From NCBI GenBank assembly GCA_031835245.1, contig JAVKOQ010000215.1:24827-88826 (forward strand): a stretch of DNA of 64,000 nucleotides. Reading direction: 5' to 3'. Source of the DNA: Balamuthia mandrillaris. Lineage: Eukaryota; Discosea; Longamoebia; Balamuthiidae. The notes below the pieces were generated by a model. That model did no database searches, had not been told where the DNA came from, and saw nothing but the letters and a program-made list of their open reading frames with translations. The first letter of the stretch is position 1. Every line of letters starts with the position of its first letter. Positions 10,228 to 25,500 of this stretch are shown in pieces. The position numbers and the translations under genes were made by a program.

Positions 10228-10994
10228 CTTGTGTGCGTGTCAAAAGGTTTCCTTTGCGTAGGATTTAAAGACTAGGCCTGTTGTGTGTTGAAGTGAGTGA
10301 GAGAAAGGAAGAAAGAAGCAAAAACAAAAAGAATGCCTACCTGTACCACCAAGAACTGGAAGTGTGAAAAAACTAAGAAAGAGTGCAGCGAAGGATGCGG
10401 ATACGCCCTTCGTTCTCCCCTATGACGTCACGCTGTGGAAACTTCCAAGAATGAGATACCCCTCATGTCAAACTGAAGGAGCTGTGCACAATCCAATTTC
10501 GGGATTGATTGATTTCGTTGGGCTAATTGTAATGCGATTCGTTCTGCTCTTCATTCTTCAGCAACAAGGTGAAAAACCAAATGGAGGGGACTAAACAGCA
10601 CAAAGCTTTTGAGACGGAGGAGCCACGCGAGTACCAATGTTGCCTTTTACGTTCAAACGGAATTGTGCGCCTCTTGCAACCACATGAAGTGAACAACCAG
10701 GTAATTTGGCTTTGGCACAGGCATATCCTTTTTCTTTTGCGTTCCATGCCCCCACAAGAGATAAAGGTATCTGCAAAGACTGCTACCAAACGCTCATATC
10801 TCGCCAAAGTTGTGCTTCGGCAAAGTTCCCCTACACGTTCCTCTTTTCATTGATATTAATAAATAAGCTTAATTTATATCCTCGCTTTGTTGTTGTTCGT
10901 CAGGGAACTGCAAATTATTGGCCGGAAGCAACGGTACACGCCCGACAACTTGAGCAACGGCATATCCTACCGAACCAAGCAAACAAAAAAAAAC
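10228..10994. promoter_or_regulatory. divergent intergenic region, P0 and Frizzled-like receptor
   Basis: About 770 bp between divergent genes, so it should hold both promoters. A palindromic CRE-like TGACGTCA lies at 10423-10430. I found no convincing coding sequence; the short frames here lack codon bias and homology. Assignment of promoter function is inferred from position. Confidence 0.4.
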
Positions 10995-13230
10995 ATGCTT
11001 TCTGCGGGCCTTCCCTGCTTCCCTCGCCACCGCATACCCATGTTCACCAGCAGTTCGCTTCTGTGCCTTCTGGCAGTTTTTTTCATGATGGTGCCTGCAA
11101 TTCTTGGACTGACCAACAATACTCTGGACCTCTACAGCCCAAACGGCCGCTGCATGCCTCGAGCGGAGGTGCTGAAATACTTGCCCCAGTGCGACGGCTA
11201 CACGGACTGGCCGTACATGTACTTTAACCTTGACTTTGCCGCAGAGTTGCAGGCCTATGGCCAGGCCTTGCTGGAGAGCACAACCACCCTCGACCACTGC
11301 CTCTTCTGGAACATGCGGCTCTACTGCTCTGCCTACGCTCCGCCTTGTTTCCTCGCTGTTCCGCCAGCCAACAACAGCAGCAGCAATGGACAGGTTGTTC
11401 TCTACAATGGAACCAACATTCCTGTGGCTGTGCCGGTGGCCCAACCCACTTGCAGCTACATCTGTGAGCAGAGATACACGAACTGTACACCGACAATGAT
11501 AGAATGGGGATTGGAGGAATACATAGACCAGTGGTTCCGGTGCGAACGCCCCTATGACACCACTGACTGGGGAGTTCCATCCCAAGAGATATTCGTACCA
11601 ACACCTCCACTGTGCTTGTGGACATGGACGGCATGGCGACGCCTCCCTTTGAAGTGGAGCTGACTTGCAACAATGCCAGTCAGTACCTCATTGACATGTC
11701 AATTGTCCGTGAATTAGCTTGCCCGGAGGGACTGCATTCGGAAGAACAGGGGTGTGCACATTCGATTGTCCAGAGCCTTTGGTCACAGAAGATCAATACC
11801 ACAGCCTGGAAACCGCTGTTTCTGTTATGGGTTGGCTCTCCTTTATTCTGATGCTTTTCTTGATGATATGTTACCTTCTGCGTCCCACACGTCGATTTGT
11901 ACCAGAGCTCTTCTTCTTGCTGTCTGTGGCAGGCCTCTCCTTCGCTTTTTGCCTTGGCAGCATGATTGGCCATGAGGACGTGTGGTGCAGCTCTGACCAC
12001 GAGAACAATTCTGTGGGAGATCCTGCCTGTACCGTACAGGGCATCTCTTACGTATTCTTCACGTTGGCCAGCGCTTGTTGGTGGTGCCTCATCTCCTTCA
12101 ATATTTTTCTGTGGGCCATTACAGGGAAGAACCCCGATGCAAGTCCCAAGAAGAATGGCCTCATTATTGCCAAGGATTCTGACGATGGATTTGATTGCCA
12201 CAATATCCCTCGATTCTGGTTCTATCGAGCCTTTTATCATGCCCTGTGCTGGCTCTTTCCTCTTATAATAGTCATCGTGCTGCTGGCATCAGAGCGCCTA
12301 GGCTTTGGCGGCTCCGATCTCTACTGCACAATCCATTCCAACCAACATGTGACGTTTACTCGCGGCCGAACACCGATCAACGCACACGGCGCGGAGGAGT
12401 TTGATACGTGGAAGCTCGTTATTATAGTACCTATCCTTATTATGGCCCTCATGACTGCTTGCTTCACGCTCGTCACTTTTGGCATTATCGCCGTTCGTCT
12501 GGCTAAGATGGGAACTGCCTACCGCACCAACAAAGGCTTCGCTAAGCTGCTAAAACAGTGGCGGCTGCTTGCGTTCGTCATCCTCTTTTTCTTCATCTAT
12601 CTGTTCGTCCTCATCTACGAAATAGAATTCTCTGCCATCAAGAACAAACAGTACAAGGCCTATGAAGATTACTTTGGATGCCTCGCGTTGCTGGAAATCA
12701 CATCCGTTAATGATACCTGCGAGCTATCCCGCGAGGTAAGCTATGGCTTGTGGATTTTCAAAACTATCATCGTTTGCGGCCAGGGAGTTTGGGTATTCTT
12801 CATTCTCGGCTCTGTCAAGGACAACTACAACCGCCCTCTTCGCTTGGTCAGAAAGTTCCTTTTGCTCGTGGGCTTGGAACACTTCTGCCCAACGTTTGCA
12901 TCGAGCCTTTCCGAAAAGTCCACTTCCGGAAGCAGTGCAGATTCCTCGCAGCGTCCAAGCTCATCCAGAAGAAACAAGAAGCACCTTCCCAATGTAGGAG
13001 GGGCAAACGTGGCGGACCTTGTGGAGAATGAGAAGAAGATAGCGTTCGGCATGACCATGGTGGGAGACACGTCATCGGATTCATCCTCTTCATCTTCTTA
13101 CAACAGCAGCGATGAATCCTCCGGCTACGAAGACGCACGACCCAAACGAGTTCGCAAGAGTCAGCAACAGCAGCAAGCAGTGAGCGGTGACCGCAACACT
13201 CAGGAAGAGGAGGAGGAGACGGGTAACTAA
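10995..13230 (+). CDS. Frizzled/Smoothened-like seven-helix receptor
   Basis: Intronless gene of about 745 aa once two apparent one-base gaps are allowed for. It starts at the ATG at 10995 with a signal peptide (SSLLCLLAVFFMMVPAILGL). A Cys-rich Frizzled domain follows (CMPRAEVLKYLPQC ... CLFWNMRLYCSAYAPPC ... TCSYICEQRYTNC), then seven membrane helices beginning at AVSVMGWLSFILMLFLMICY. The cytoplasmic tail is Ser-rich with no KTxxxW Dishevelled-binding motif, as in many Dictyostelium Fsl receptors. The reading frame shifts twice, at G-runs near 11572 and 11753; each shift looks like one missing G. Codon use and Cys spacing stay protein-like across both, so assembly or sequencing error is more likely than a pseudogene. 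Confidence 0.85.
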
Positions 13231-13693
13231 AAAGTCCTCGTGCAGGGAAGGAGAGAGAGAGAGAGAGAGAGAACATGACTACAACAAACAACAAGGAACC
13301 CTTAATCTTTTAGCAACATAAACACTGGTGCTGGCGCCCAAGTATTCAAACTAAAGCAGGTACCGTTGTTGCCAAGCGTGTGTTCTTCCGCAACGAGCAC
13401 GTTGTGGGTGGATGGAACCTCATCGTAGAAGTTGTGCCAAAGGAAACCCAAGGAGGGACCAACTGCTCGTTGTTCGATGCTCCATCCATTTTTAAGCGAA
13501 AAGCGAAGCGAGGGTTATCAAAAATTAAATTAATTGATCTAGATTGATCCCGGAAAAGATCCGACGAATGGCCAAACAAAAAACAAAGAGCAATCCCCCC
13601 TTGGTTTGGCTTTAGAGTTTTAGGGTTTTAGGGGACAGCACGGAGGAGAGAGCGTTACACCCAGAGGCGTTTATCCGCTATCCACAGCAGGGA
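13231..13693. other. intergenic region with GA run and telomere-like box
   Basis: A short (GA)n run at about 13250-13272 follows the receptor stop. Closer to the next start there is an AT-rich stretch (13515-13545) and TTTTAGGGTTTTAGGGG at 13617-13633, resembling a telo-box promoter motif. No gene seen. Confidence 0.5.
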
Positions 13694-14572
13694 ATGCATA
13701 GGCTAACGCACGGCTGGGGTGGAAGCCGTAGCGCACAACGCACACCCCCTTGTGGAGTGTCCTCCCTGAAGCGCAAGTTCCTCCTTGCACTCTTTGCTTG
13801 GTTGGCAGTGTTCATCTTTTGCTCCTACTCTGCCACCAGCTACTTCTCGTCTATTCCCAGCAGACGCACGCGTGCACCGGTTTATTTCAATGAGGGAGGA
13901 GAGCGATGCTTCAGCAACACCTCAGTGTGGTATCGCATAGCTAATGCTCCTATCGTTCATGTGGAGGATGGAAACTACTTGGGTGGAGCCACTCCCAAGT
14001 TCCTGTTGCACATGGGAACGCTTGCGGCGCACGCATCTTCTCATCACCCCAATGAAACACCATTCAGGGCATTGTACAAACCTCAGTTTCGACGCTTCGC
14101 TGGCCTCACCAAAGACTTCAAAGAGAAAGGTAGCTTTTCGCTCTGCTGCTCTCACTCTCACTCTTTCTTCTCAGTTGTCATTCATTTCATCTTTCACCTT
14201 TCTTTCGCTCACGCATGCAAAGCCATAAACGAGGTTTTGGCTTTTCATGTGGACTGTGCTATGGGCTTTCGAAAGACACCCCCCGTCACACTGAAAGCAG
14301 TGGAGGCATCGCTCATTCGAGAAGCATCAACCCCAAAAACAAAGAACATGCTGAAAGCCAGAGGGCTTCAGCTGCAGGAAGAAGGCAGCTTGCCTGGTGT
14401 GCCATAAGATCACAACGCCAGAGTTTGAAGGCTTTGATGAAGGCTGGTTTGCCACCGCTGTCAACATCAATACATGGATGGAGAGCTTGGATTGGCGGGT
14501 CAACCACCTGATCGATGAGATAGAGTATTGCGTGGAACGTTTTGGCCAAAACTATGTTTTTGAGCAGTGATG
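13694..14572 (+). CDS. type II membrane protein with FAM20-like kinase N-region, probably truncated
   Basis: The ATG at 13694 opens a short basic cytoplasmic tail and one membrane anchor (FLLALFAWLAVFIFCSY), a Golgi type II layout. Exon 1 ends at 14129; exon 2 starts at 14223 after a 93-nt intron that is itself open in frame. The joined text ALYKPQFRRFAGLTKDFKEK then AINEVLAFHVDCAMGFRKTP resembles the ALFKP ... E.AAFHLDR.LGFRRVPP stretch of FAM20/Four-jointed secretory kinases. The frame stops at 14407, but a neighbouring frame continues with protein-like sequence (ITTPEFEGFDEGWFATAVNI) to a stop at about 14572, suggesting a one-base shift near 14405. The catalytic C-lobe of FAM20 kinases is not seen, so activity is doubtful. 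Confidence 0.45.
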
Positions 14573-14573
14573 C

Positions 14574-14579
<6 letters not shown>

Positions 14580-14619
<40 letters not shown>
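14580..14619 (+). repeat. (CT)n microsatellite between convergent genes
   Basis: Perfect CT run in the roughly 90-bp gap between the stops of the FAM20-like (+) and FAM210-like (-) genes, thus in the 3' UTR of one or both. Confidence 0.95.
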
Positions 14620-14622
<3 letters not shown>

Positions 14623-14661
14623 GGTTGTACATTGTGAAGAAGAAGTTGTTTGCTCCTTTGA

Positions 14662-15454
14662 CTATTTTGAAGTAGAGGAGAGGCGCTGTCGCAAACGACG
14701 CCCGAACGAGGCGATGGATTGAAGCAAAGGCCGAAGCACTGGGGCAACTCTTGGCGTTAGAAACAAGCAAAGAGCCCACCGAAGAGGTACAAGTCCCATC
14801 ACATCCATTCCTTTCACTAACGTTCCCGAGGTGAGCGGCGGAGCATTCAAACAAACAAAAAAAATGAGAGTGTTTACCTATGAGTACAGTAGCGGCAAAA
14901 GTAACGAGCTTGCCTTGGAGAGGTATGCCTTTCTCCTCCAAGTCCTTTTCTGTCCAGCCCAACCAAGCCACAAAGCGATGGAGGTCAATCACTCCAAAGC
15001 GTAGCAGGGAGTAGGTGACGAGGTAGCTGCTTATGCCCAGGAGCTCATGTACCACAATGAGAGTGGCGCCGTATTGGACCATGTACTCCGCTTTGCGCTC
15101 TTTCAAGGTTTGATAGGAGGGCAAAGAGAAGACGCGTTGAAAGAAGCCCTTTTTGTTCTGTGGTCGTTCTTTGTTGGTGGAAGAGGAGTAACAACGACTG
15201 TTGTTGTAGCTGTGCTTGCATTGCCGCCGACCAGAAGAGATGGGGGGACTGAGTTGCTTCTTCTTGGGCAAGGAACAAAATGAGCCAGAAGAGAAACGAT
15301 TTGGGGCCAAGAGCGAAGACTGACGGGGCAAAGCAGGAGAGAGAAAGCCCGGCGTTCGGTGATGATAGCCTCGCCAAATAGAGTTACCTCTGTTGGCCGC
15401 AAAAACGCGAGCGCCAGGCTGCACACAAAACGCAATCGTTCTACCCTGCATCAT
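14662..15454 (-). CDS. FAM210 (DUF1279) family mitochondrial membrane protein
   Basis: Two exons (15454-14878, 14816-14662; phase 1) give 243 aa. The start at 15454 is the first ATG downstream of the tRNA gene. The N-terminal 120 residues are basic and Ser/Asn-rich, consistent with a mitochondrial presequence. The DUF1279 core follows: KERKAEYMVQYGATLIVVHE, then LLGISSYLVTYSLLRFGVID, and across the splice VTFAATVLIVKGMDVMGLVP ending in ALCLFLTPRVAPVLRPLL. FAM210 proteins sit in the inner mitochondrial membrane and affect mitochondrial translation in animals. Confidence 0.8.
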
Positions 15455-15534
15455 TGCCGTCCTGCTTGCCCTTCCAAACAAAAACAGACAAGTAGGAACA
15501 ACGGCAAGCAAAAGAAACGGAGGACAAAAAAAAT

Positions 15535-15606
15535 TGGAGGAGAGGGGTCTCGATCCCCTGGCCTTCTGCATGCGAAGCAGACGCTCTACCACTGAGCTAC
15601 ACCCCC
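15535..15606 (-). tRNA. tRNA-Ala (CGC)
   Basis: A 72-nt cloverleaf on the minus strand: 5' GGGGGTGTAGCTCAGTGG, D arm GTAGAGC, anticodon stem TCTGC/GCAGA with loop TTCGCAT (anticodon CGC), T arm AGGGG/CCCCT with loop ATCGAGA, discriminator A. The G3-U70 pair that defines alanine tRNAs is present. No intron. Confidence 0.95.
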
Positions 15607-15691
15607 AGAGCGAAACAAATGACCCTTCGCAAGAGAGGGAGGGAACTTCATCAATCCTGCGTGTTTCAGATACATCCAAGAAAAAAGAAAT

Positions 15692-15764
15692 TGGAGGAGG
15701 CCGGCATTGATCCGGCTACCTCTCGCATGCTAAGCGAGCGCTCTACCATCTGAGCTACACCCCC
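15692..15764 (-). tRNA. tRNA-Ala (AGC)
   Basis: A 73-nt cloverleaf on the minus strand, 85 bp from the CGC isoacceptor and in the same direction. Anticodon stem CTCGC/GCGAG, loop TTAGCAT (anticodon AGC, read as IGC). T arm GCCGG/CCGGC with loop ATCAATG. G3-U70 is present. Confidence 0.95.
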
Positions 15765-15916
15765 GTCTTCGAAAGTTTCCGTCATTTGTTCACTAGGTCT
15801 AGAACTTTGGCCACAAAAGAAAAAAATGGACAGATTGCCCTCTGGGTTTGTGTTTCCTTTGTGGCACCTGAAAACGGAAGAAGGAAGAAAAGGACGGGGG
15901 AGAGCAGAACAGCAGC

Positions 15917-19570
<3,654 letters not shown>

Positions 19571-19950
19571 ATGAACTGTGGTCTTTTGGTTTATTTCCCT
19601 TCTCTTCGTTGTTCTCTTCTCCTCGTGTTTCTTAGTCTTCTCGTTCTGTGCTGCTTGTTTTTCTCTCCCCTCCCTATCCATGTATTATATTTATGCTGAT
19701 ACATGCTTGTGTGACGTGCCACAACTGCCGCCCCGAAAGACCCGAAGAGGGCCAGGCAGCGGGTACCAGCGCCCCCCGCAGGATGAACGCTATGGGTCCG
19801 TTGGAGATGAGCTTCTATAGACTTTTGGTACATAAGAACGTAAATAAAAAACATTTTTTTGCTTCACAGTGAAAAAAAGAGATCATAAAAAATAAAAAAT
19901 GGAAAGAAGTAACAAAGAGACCAGGTGAGCTCTTGCATACAGGGTGATAC
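19571..19950. other. convergent 3' region with coding-like tail and poly(A) signal
   Basis: Lies between the LMBRD2 stop (+) and the PKD glycoprotein stop (-). At about 19716-19820 one plus-strand frame reads like a cytosolic tail (QLPPRKTRRGPGSGYQRPP ... DERYGSVGDELL, stop) with higher GC than its surroundings. It may be an alternative last exon, but no acceptor joins it in frame. AATAAA lies at 19843-19848. Confidence 0.4.
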
Positions 19951-20708
19951 TTAGAGCAAGTTCTGATACTTCTGTTCGGTGGCCCACCACTTACCGCTCT
20001 TGTCGATGAATGACATGTTAAAGAGGAATAGGACCACGATGGCCACCAATCCGACTATCACAATGAGCCCCACAATTCCAAACACAACGCCGAGCACGAT
20101 AGGTAGGGTATCTGTACTGTCATCTCCACCTTTAGGTACGTTCTCGCTTTCATCGGTGTATTGGCCAGGAATGAAAGGCAGCACGTCAACATCGCGGTAG
20201 TAGGCCACTTCCTTGTTGCCATCGTAGACAATAAGAGAGACGGTGTAATTGCCCTTGGTGGAATAGATGTGGTCGACCACGGTGGAGATTACCGGAGGTC
20301 GAAGACCGTCCCCAAAGATCCATTGGTATTCCAGAGTGGAGTCTGGGTTGGCTCTTGCTGTTGGTGTGCCGTTGAACGTGGTTATTTCTTCCTTTACAAT
20401 CCTTGGAAAAAAAAAACAACAACAAAGATTAATAAATGGGAGTAATGAGAGGGAGGGAGAAAAGATAACTTACTGAAAGGGGATAGTGATATTGTTATCA
20501 GCATCAATAACGGGTGCTGGAATAATTTCATAGCTCATCCTTCGGAAGAAAAGAGAGGTATGACCAGGGACGAGGGTTTCGACATCTGTCCACGGGCGGT
20601 ATACCACGCACTGCTCTGAGTCCTTACCACACGTACCGATCGTGGTAAAAAGTCCTTGATGCGCTGATCCTAACTGTGGCGAGAGGTAAGTCCATGACGT
20701 CATACACA

Positions 20709-20749
<41 letters not shown>

Positions 20750-20868
20750 CGTACCGTAGAGACATTAGTATCCGCGTAATTGAGTTGGAAGTCACCTGTT
20801 TCCAAAAAGTATTTGATCTGGAAGGTCAAATTGGCTGATCCACTCAGAGTGCCAACGTTTTCCCTAAA

Positions 20869-20912
<44 letters not shown>

Positions 20913-22276
20913 AGAGAGAGATTAGAAGAAACAAGCAGAAAGACAACAAGCTGCAAATAATTTCTTTACCAAGTAACGATGAAATGGGGATTCTCTCCGG
21001 TATCTTGCAAGAAGAAAGTAACGTTGCTGTTGCCTTCAAACTCAAGTTGGTTGCTCCAGTAAACAGCGATAGAGTCGCTTGGTGGTTGTTCCTCAAGGCC
21101 AATAATGCTCTGAACGCCAAAGCCCACAATGCCAGCTCTGTTCACTGTCAGTTGGCTGTATTTGTGTTTTTTATCATTCATTCATTCATTCATTCATTTA
21201 GTTCCTCACAGAAGAAAGCCGACAAACGATAAGTAGAGAGAAGGAAACAAGAAAAGAAGAGAACGAACATAGCATCTTCACAGTAGAATTTCCAAGGGAG
21301 AGAGCCAAGGCTGAACAAAGAGGAAGCAGTGGTACTATCAATACCGGTGTCCATGTGACCCGAGTTGTCAAACCACTCAAACTCTACATTCTCCACTTCG
21401 TAATAAGGTTCGTAGGAACATGCAGGTTCCTCATACTGAAAGTCCAACGTCCATTCTTCGGTGCTCGATTGTGAAGAATAGGAAGGGGACAGTGAGATCG
21501 TCAAAGTATAAGTTCCTGATAGCTTGTTGTTTCACTGTTTTCAGTTGCCAATAACAAAACAAACGTTAATTAGTAAGAAAAGAAAGGTACCACAGGAATC
21601 GCAGCAGAAATGCCAGGACGGGACATATCAAAGGAGCCAGCGCAGTCCACTTGCTTTGGGATGAATGTCTCCCAACCAGGGTGTATTCCTTGTTGAGCGC
21701 TGCAGTTACGGTACAGCCCGGAGGTGCTGTTGTAAAAGTCGGCGTTTGGCAGCACCAAGTCCTCGTCTCCAGTGTAAGCCGGAGAAGGTTGTGTGTCATG
21801 AAGGCAAACAGCTTCACAAATGTTTTTTCATGTCAGTGTACGAGTTTTGGTGCAAAAACAGAAGTAAAGAAAACAAAGAAGGAAAAAGAAAAAAGAAAAG
21901 CCATACTGAGTTGACGAACTGCGTCAAAGTTCTCGGGGCCAGTGAGACGAAGGTACAGGAAATTGTCAAAGCCAGTCATGCCCTGGCACTCGGCTGGCGC
22001 TTTGGTGGCCTGCGGCTCGATGGTAAACGGCTCATCTCCGTTGTTGTAGAGGGGGATGTCGAATCGGACAAATATTTTTTCGCCAGCAGAGTTGGCGCAG
22101 CCCGCGGTCACCAGACAGGAGTCGTCCGGAATGATTCGCCGCACCACCTCCAAAGATTGTTCCAATCGGTCCATGTCTATTTGGAGGTCAACTGCGGCGA
22201 AGGCGTTGCCCGCAAATAAAAACAGGCAAACGCCCATAAACAGAATAGCAACAGGAGTTTGTGTACACCGCCTCAT
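19951..22276 (-). CDS. type I membrane glycoprotein with PLXDC-like and PKD domains
   Basis: Seven exons (22276-21907, 21811-21591, 21532-21270, 21155-20970, 20863-20755, 20673-20474, 20401-19951) give 599 aa with consistent phases. A signal peptide (VAILFMGVCLFLFAGNAFA) starts at the ATG at 22276. The middle (NSNVTFFLQDTGENPHFIVT, W, ENVG...LTFQIKYFLETGDFQLNYA) has the ITW.NV...TFQ..L...G.I.F.Y pattern of the nidogen-like region of plexin-domain-containing proteins. A PKD domain follows (LEYQWIFGDG ... DHIYSTKGNYTVSLIVYDG), then one membrane helix (IVLGVVFGIVGLIVIVGLVA) and a short cytoplasmic tail. NxS/T sites are common. Role unknown; adhesion or matrix sensing is an inference. Confidence 0.75.
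20711..20746 (-). repeat. (CT)n on plus strand, purine on the gene's sense strand
   Basis: Microsatellite in the intron after exon 5 of the PKD glycoprotein gene, close to the 5' splice site. This is the only clear intronic repeat in the window whose sense strand is purine-rich. Confidence 0.9.
20874..20920 (-). repeat. (GA)n tract, pyrimidine on sense strand
   Basis: Microsatellite in the intron upstream of exon 5 of the PKD glycoprotein gene, ending near its 3' splice site. Confidence 0.9.
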
Positions 22277-22545
22277 CTTCTCTCCTCCTCTTCGTTTGCC
22301 GCTTGCTTGCTGTACCACAAGGAAATAACGTTCTGTTTGTGGGTAATGCAGCTCATACTCGTTGTCTAAATAATCTACCCCTTAAATTAATGAGCAACGT
22401 TTGTACCAATACTTTTCCACTATTTCAAAACTCCGAATGTAATTAATAATATTAAATTAAATTATCCACCAACCACCCCATTCGCTCAAATTAATAACCT
22501 ATTTACCCGATATGCAAAAAAAGGAGGGTTTCTTGCGTCCGTTCG
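22277..22545. other. AT-rich spacer between two minus-strand genes
   Basis: Strongly AT-rich (22380-22510) and without coding signal. It should hold the promoter of the PKD glycoprotein gene and the 3' end of the kinase gene. Confidence 0.6.
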
Positions 22546-25500
22546 TCAAGAATCGCTAAGGTAGCACGGCTCGTATTCGTCCACTTCTGCATTCGCCCAT
22601 GTCGTTATTCCAATGGCCTCCTCCCCTTGTTCTTGTACTCTGCCTGCTGCTGCATCTGACAGGCTCCATCCTCCCATCGCTGAAGTTAGACTGGCCAAAG
22701 GCCAACGTCCCGCTGTTCCCTCTATTTTTGTTTTCATAGCATATTTAAAAAAAGAAAGAAACGACAAGAAACTAAATGAGAGATGAAAGTACCGGAAAGT
22801 TGGTCCAACTCTTCAAGGATCTCTTTGAAGGAGGGCCGTTGCTGAGGGATGGAATGCATGCACGACGATATGAGCAGCCTCCACCGGTCAGGTACAGTGG
22901 CGGGTATCGTCGGACGAAATCCCCCCTTCACCATCTCTCCAAAGAGCTTGGGATCCATCTGCTGCTGATGTTGTTGGAAAGCATAATGGTCCACAATTGT
23001 TGCGCCATTCTCATCAGCCCCACCAAAATTGCCACAGTGTGGCTCCTTTCCTGTCCACAGTTCGTACAGCACGCATCCAAAACTGTATACGTCAGCGTAT
23101 TCTGTATAGGTCTCGTTTCTTAGCACTGTTAGTGTTACAAATCAGGTTAGCGCCAAAAAAAGAAAAAAAAAACACACATACACAAATATATTACGTGAAA
23201 AGACGAAGAAAAAAAAGGGAGGCCAAGAAAAGAACAGTAAATACCTTCGGGAGCCATCCAAGGGATTTGTCCAACAGCATAAGCTTCGTTTTCTGATTCT
23301 TGCTTCACGTGCGAAAGTCCAAAATCAGCTACTTTTGTCGTTTTATTGTTGTCCAGCTGCACGTATTGCATAACGTTAAAAACAAAGAAAAAAAAAGAAC
23401 AAAGAACAATGAAAAAAAGAGCAAACCAGAATGTTGTAACTCGAAAGATCTCTGTGCAAAATCGGTTTAGGCTTATTGGCATGCAAATAAGCCATTCCCT
23501 TACATATATCCAGCGCGATGCGATGCCGCAAGCTCGGTTGGTTCTCCAACGCAAAGAAGCAATCCTGTATGAGCGCATGAAGACTGCCTCCGCTCATATA
23601 CTCCATCACAATGCAATGATTGCCTTCAGGAGTGCAGGAGACGGCGAGAATCATAATAACATTTGGGTGCCGCACGTGGCTCAGCATGATGACCTCTTTC
23701 TCGAAGAGGGCAGAGTCCCCTTTGTAGGAGTTGCGATAGATGACCTTGACGGCCACTTCAGTGCCGTTCCATACAGCCCGCTTCACCTCCCCAAAGTGGC
23801 CTTTGCCTAGGTTTTCGTACAGTTGTAGCTCGCTAAAATCTATTCTGGCAATTGTATCTCCAATATCTTTCGAAAACGGATAAGAAAGGGAAAGAATAAA
23901 CGAAAAACGAAAAGAGAGAGACGAGAGACGAGAGACGAGAGACGAGAGACGAGAGACGAGAGACGAGAGACGAGAGACGAGAGACGAGAGACGAGAGAGC
24001 GTACAATGTTTACGAAGGTAGTCTTGAATTTTTTTGCGGCTGGAGTCGCGACTGCCATGCATTGCCTCGATCCGTTGCATGATTTCATCCCGAGCTCCAT
24101 AAGATGCTATCCCCAGTTCTTTTTTTAGCACTTCCATGTCCAACTTCTTCAACAGCAAAGGACCTGAGATATGATGCCGAGCAAAATTTTTGGCGTATTG
24201 TGGATAGCCGATCGCTTCAACCCAGTCTCTTACGTCCTCTGGACTCCAGTTGGTTATTCCTTTGGCTTCCAGCCGGAACTTGCATCGGTCCAATGTTGCC
24301 TTTTTCAATGCTTGCAAAATTTCTTCGTTTTCTTTATTTTCTTCAATAACTAAATTGTTTTGTTTGGGAATGGCATTAGAAAGGAGAAAACTAATAGCTT
24401 GGAAAAAGAAAAAGAAAAACAGAAAACAGAAAACAGATATGAAGAAAAGAAGTGAAAATGGAGGACGTACGACTTAAGACGGTGCGATTATAGTTATCAG
24501 TCGCTTCGGGATCCGCCCCAAACATCAGTAATAAATGAACACATTCTTTCCAACCACCCATAACAGCGGCATGCAGTGCTGCACACCCCATTTCGTTACG
24601 CAACTGTACATTTGCTTGTTCTGTTTGAAGAAGAAACAAGAACAAATGAGATCAAAGAAACATGATGAGATAACCTTTGAAAAAGAAGATGGCCACAACA
24701 AACCTTGCAATAGCAATCTCACGCATTCGGTATGGCCTTTGGAGGCTGCTTTAAAAAGCGCCGTTTCCAACCACATATCCTGCGCATCGACATCAGCCTT
24801 ATTTTGCAGTAGAATCCGCAAACACTCCACGTGATTGTATGAAGCGGCTTTAATGAGCGGCGTCTCTTCCCACTTGTTCTTCCGATTGACGTCTGCGCCG
24901 GCTGCTATCAACAGTTCCACGCATTCTAAGTGTCCTTTGCGAGCAGCGAGCGCCAACGGCGTCCGCTCCTCCGGCTCCAATTCGTCCACCTCAATATCCT
25001 TCACCAAAAGCAACCGCTCCACGCAGCGAGCATGTCCCTCGAAAGCAGCCCAATGCAACGGCGTACAGCCAAAGGATTTGCTTGATGGATTCTCTCCTCT
25101 GGCGAGAAGAGCGTTCAGCATGTCCAAGTTTCCCCTCCGTGCGGCCATATGCAGCGGTGAAAACTCCTGTAGAGCCTGCTCTGGTGTTACGTGTGGTGTT
25201 GCTAGCAACGGCGTACTCACCCGCCGTCGCTGCGCAAGCTTGGCCCTGGTTGTGGGCTCCGTCCCTGCTTTTTTGTTGTTTCGGTTGGTGTTGTCTCTGC
25301 CTCCTCTCCTCCCTCGTCTCTTACCCTCCGCCTCAGCTTTTTGCCCTTCCGTTTCATCGTATTCCACCAAGTCTTCCTTGTAGCATTTGATCTCTGCCAC
25401 AAAGCTGTTTTGTTTCATCACTTTTCCGCCGTTACCTCCTCCGCTCCCCCCACTTCCACCCCCATTGCCACCGCTACCCTTTCCTCTACCCCATCTTCTC

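Noticed and set aside
10332-10424. 30-codon Cys-rich frame upstream of the Frizzled-like gene
   Set aside because: Too short, no conserved pattern, no splice context; most likely leader sequence.
13617-13633. TTTTAGGGTTTTAGGGG as an internal telomere
   Set aside because: Two units only, different unit from the TTAGGG end repeat, and placed in a promoter; a telo-box-like motif is more likely.
24525-24660. Continuation of the ankyrin frame beyond 24704 as one exon
   Set aside because: The read-through is Ser/Phe-rich; splicing 24704 to 24620 restores a further ankyrin repeat in phase.
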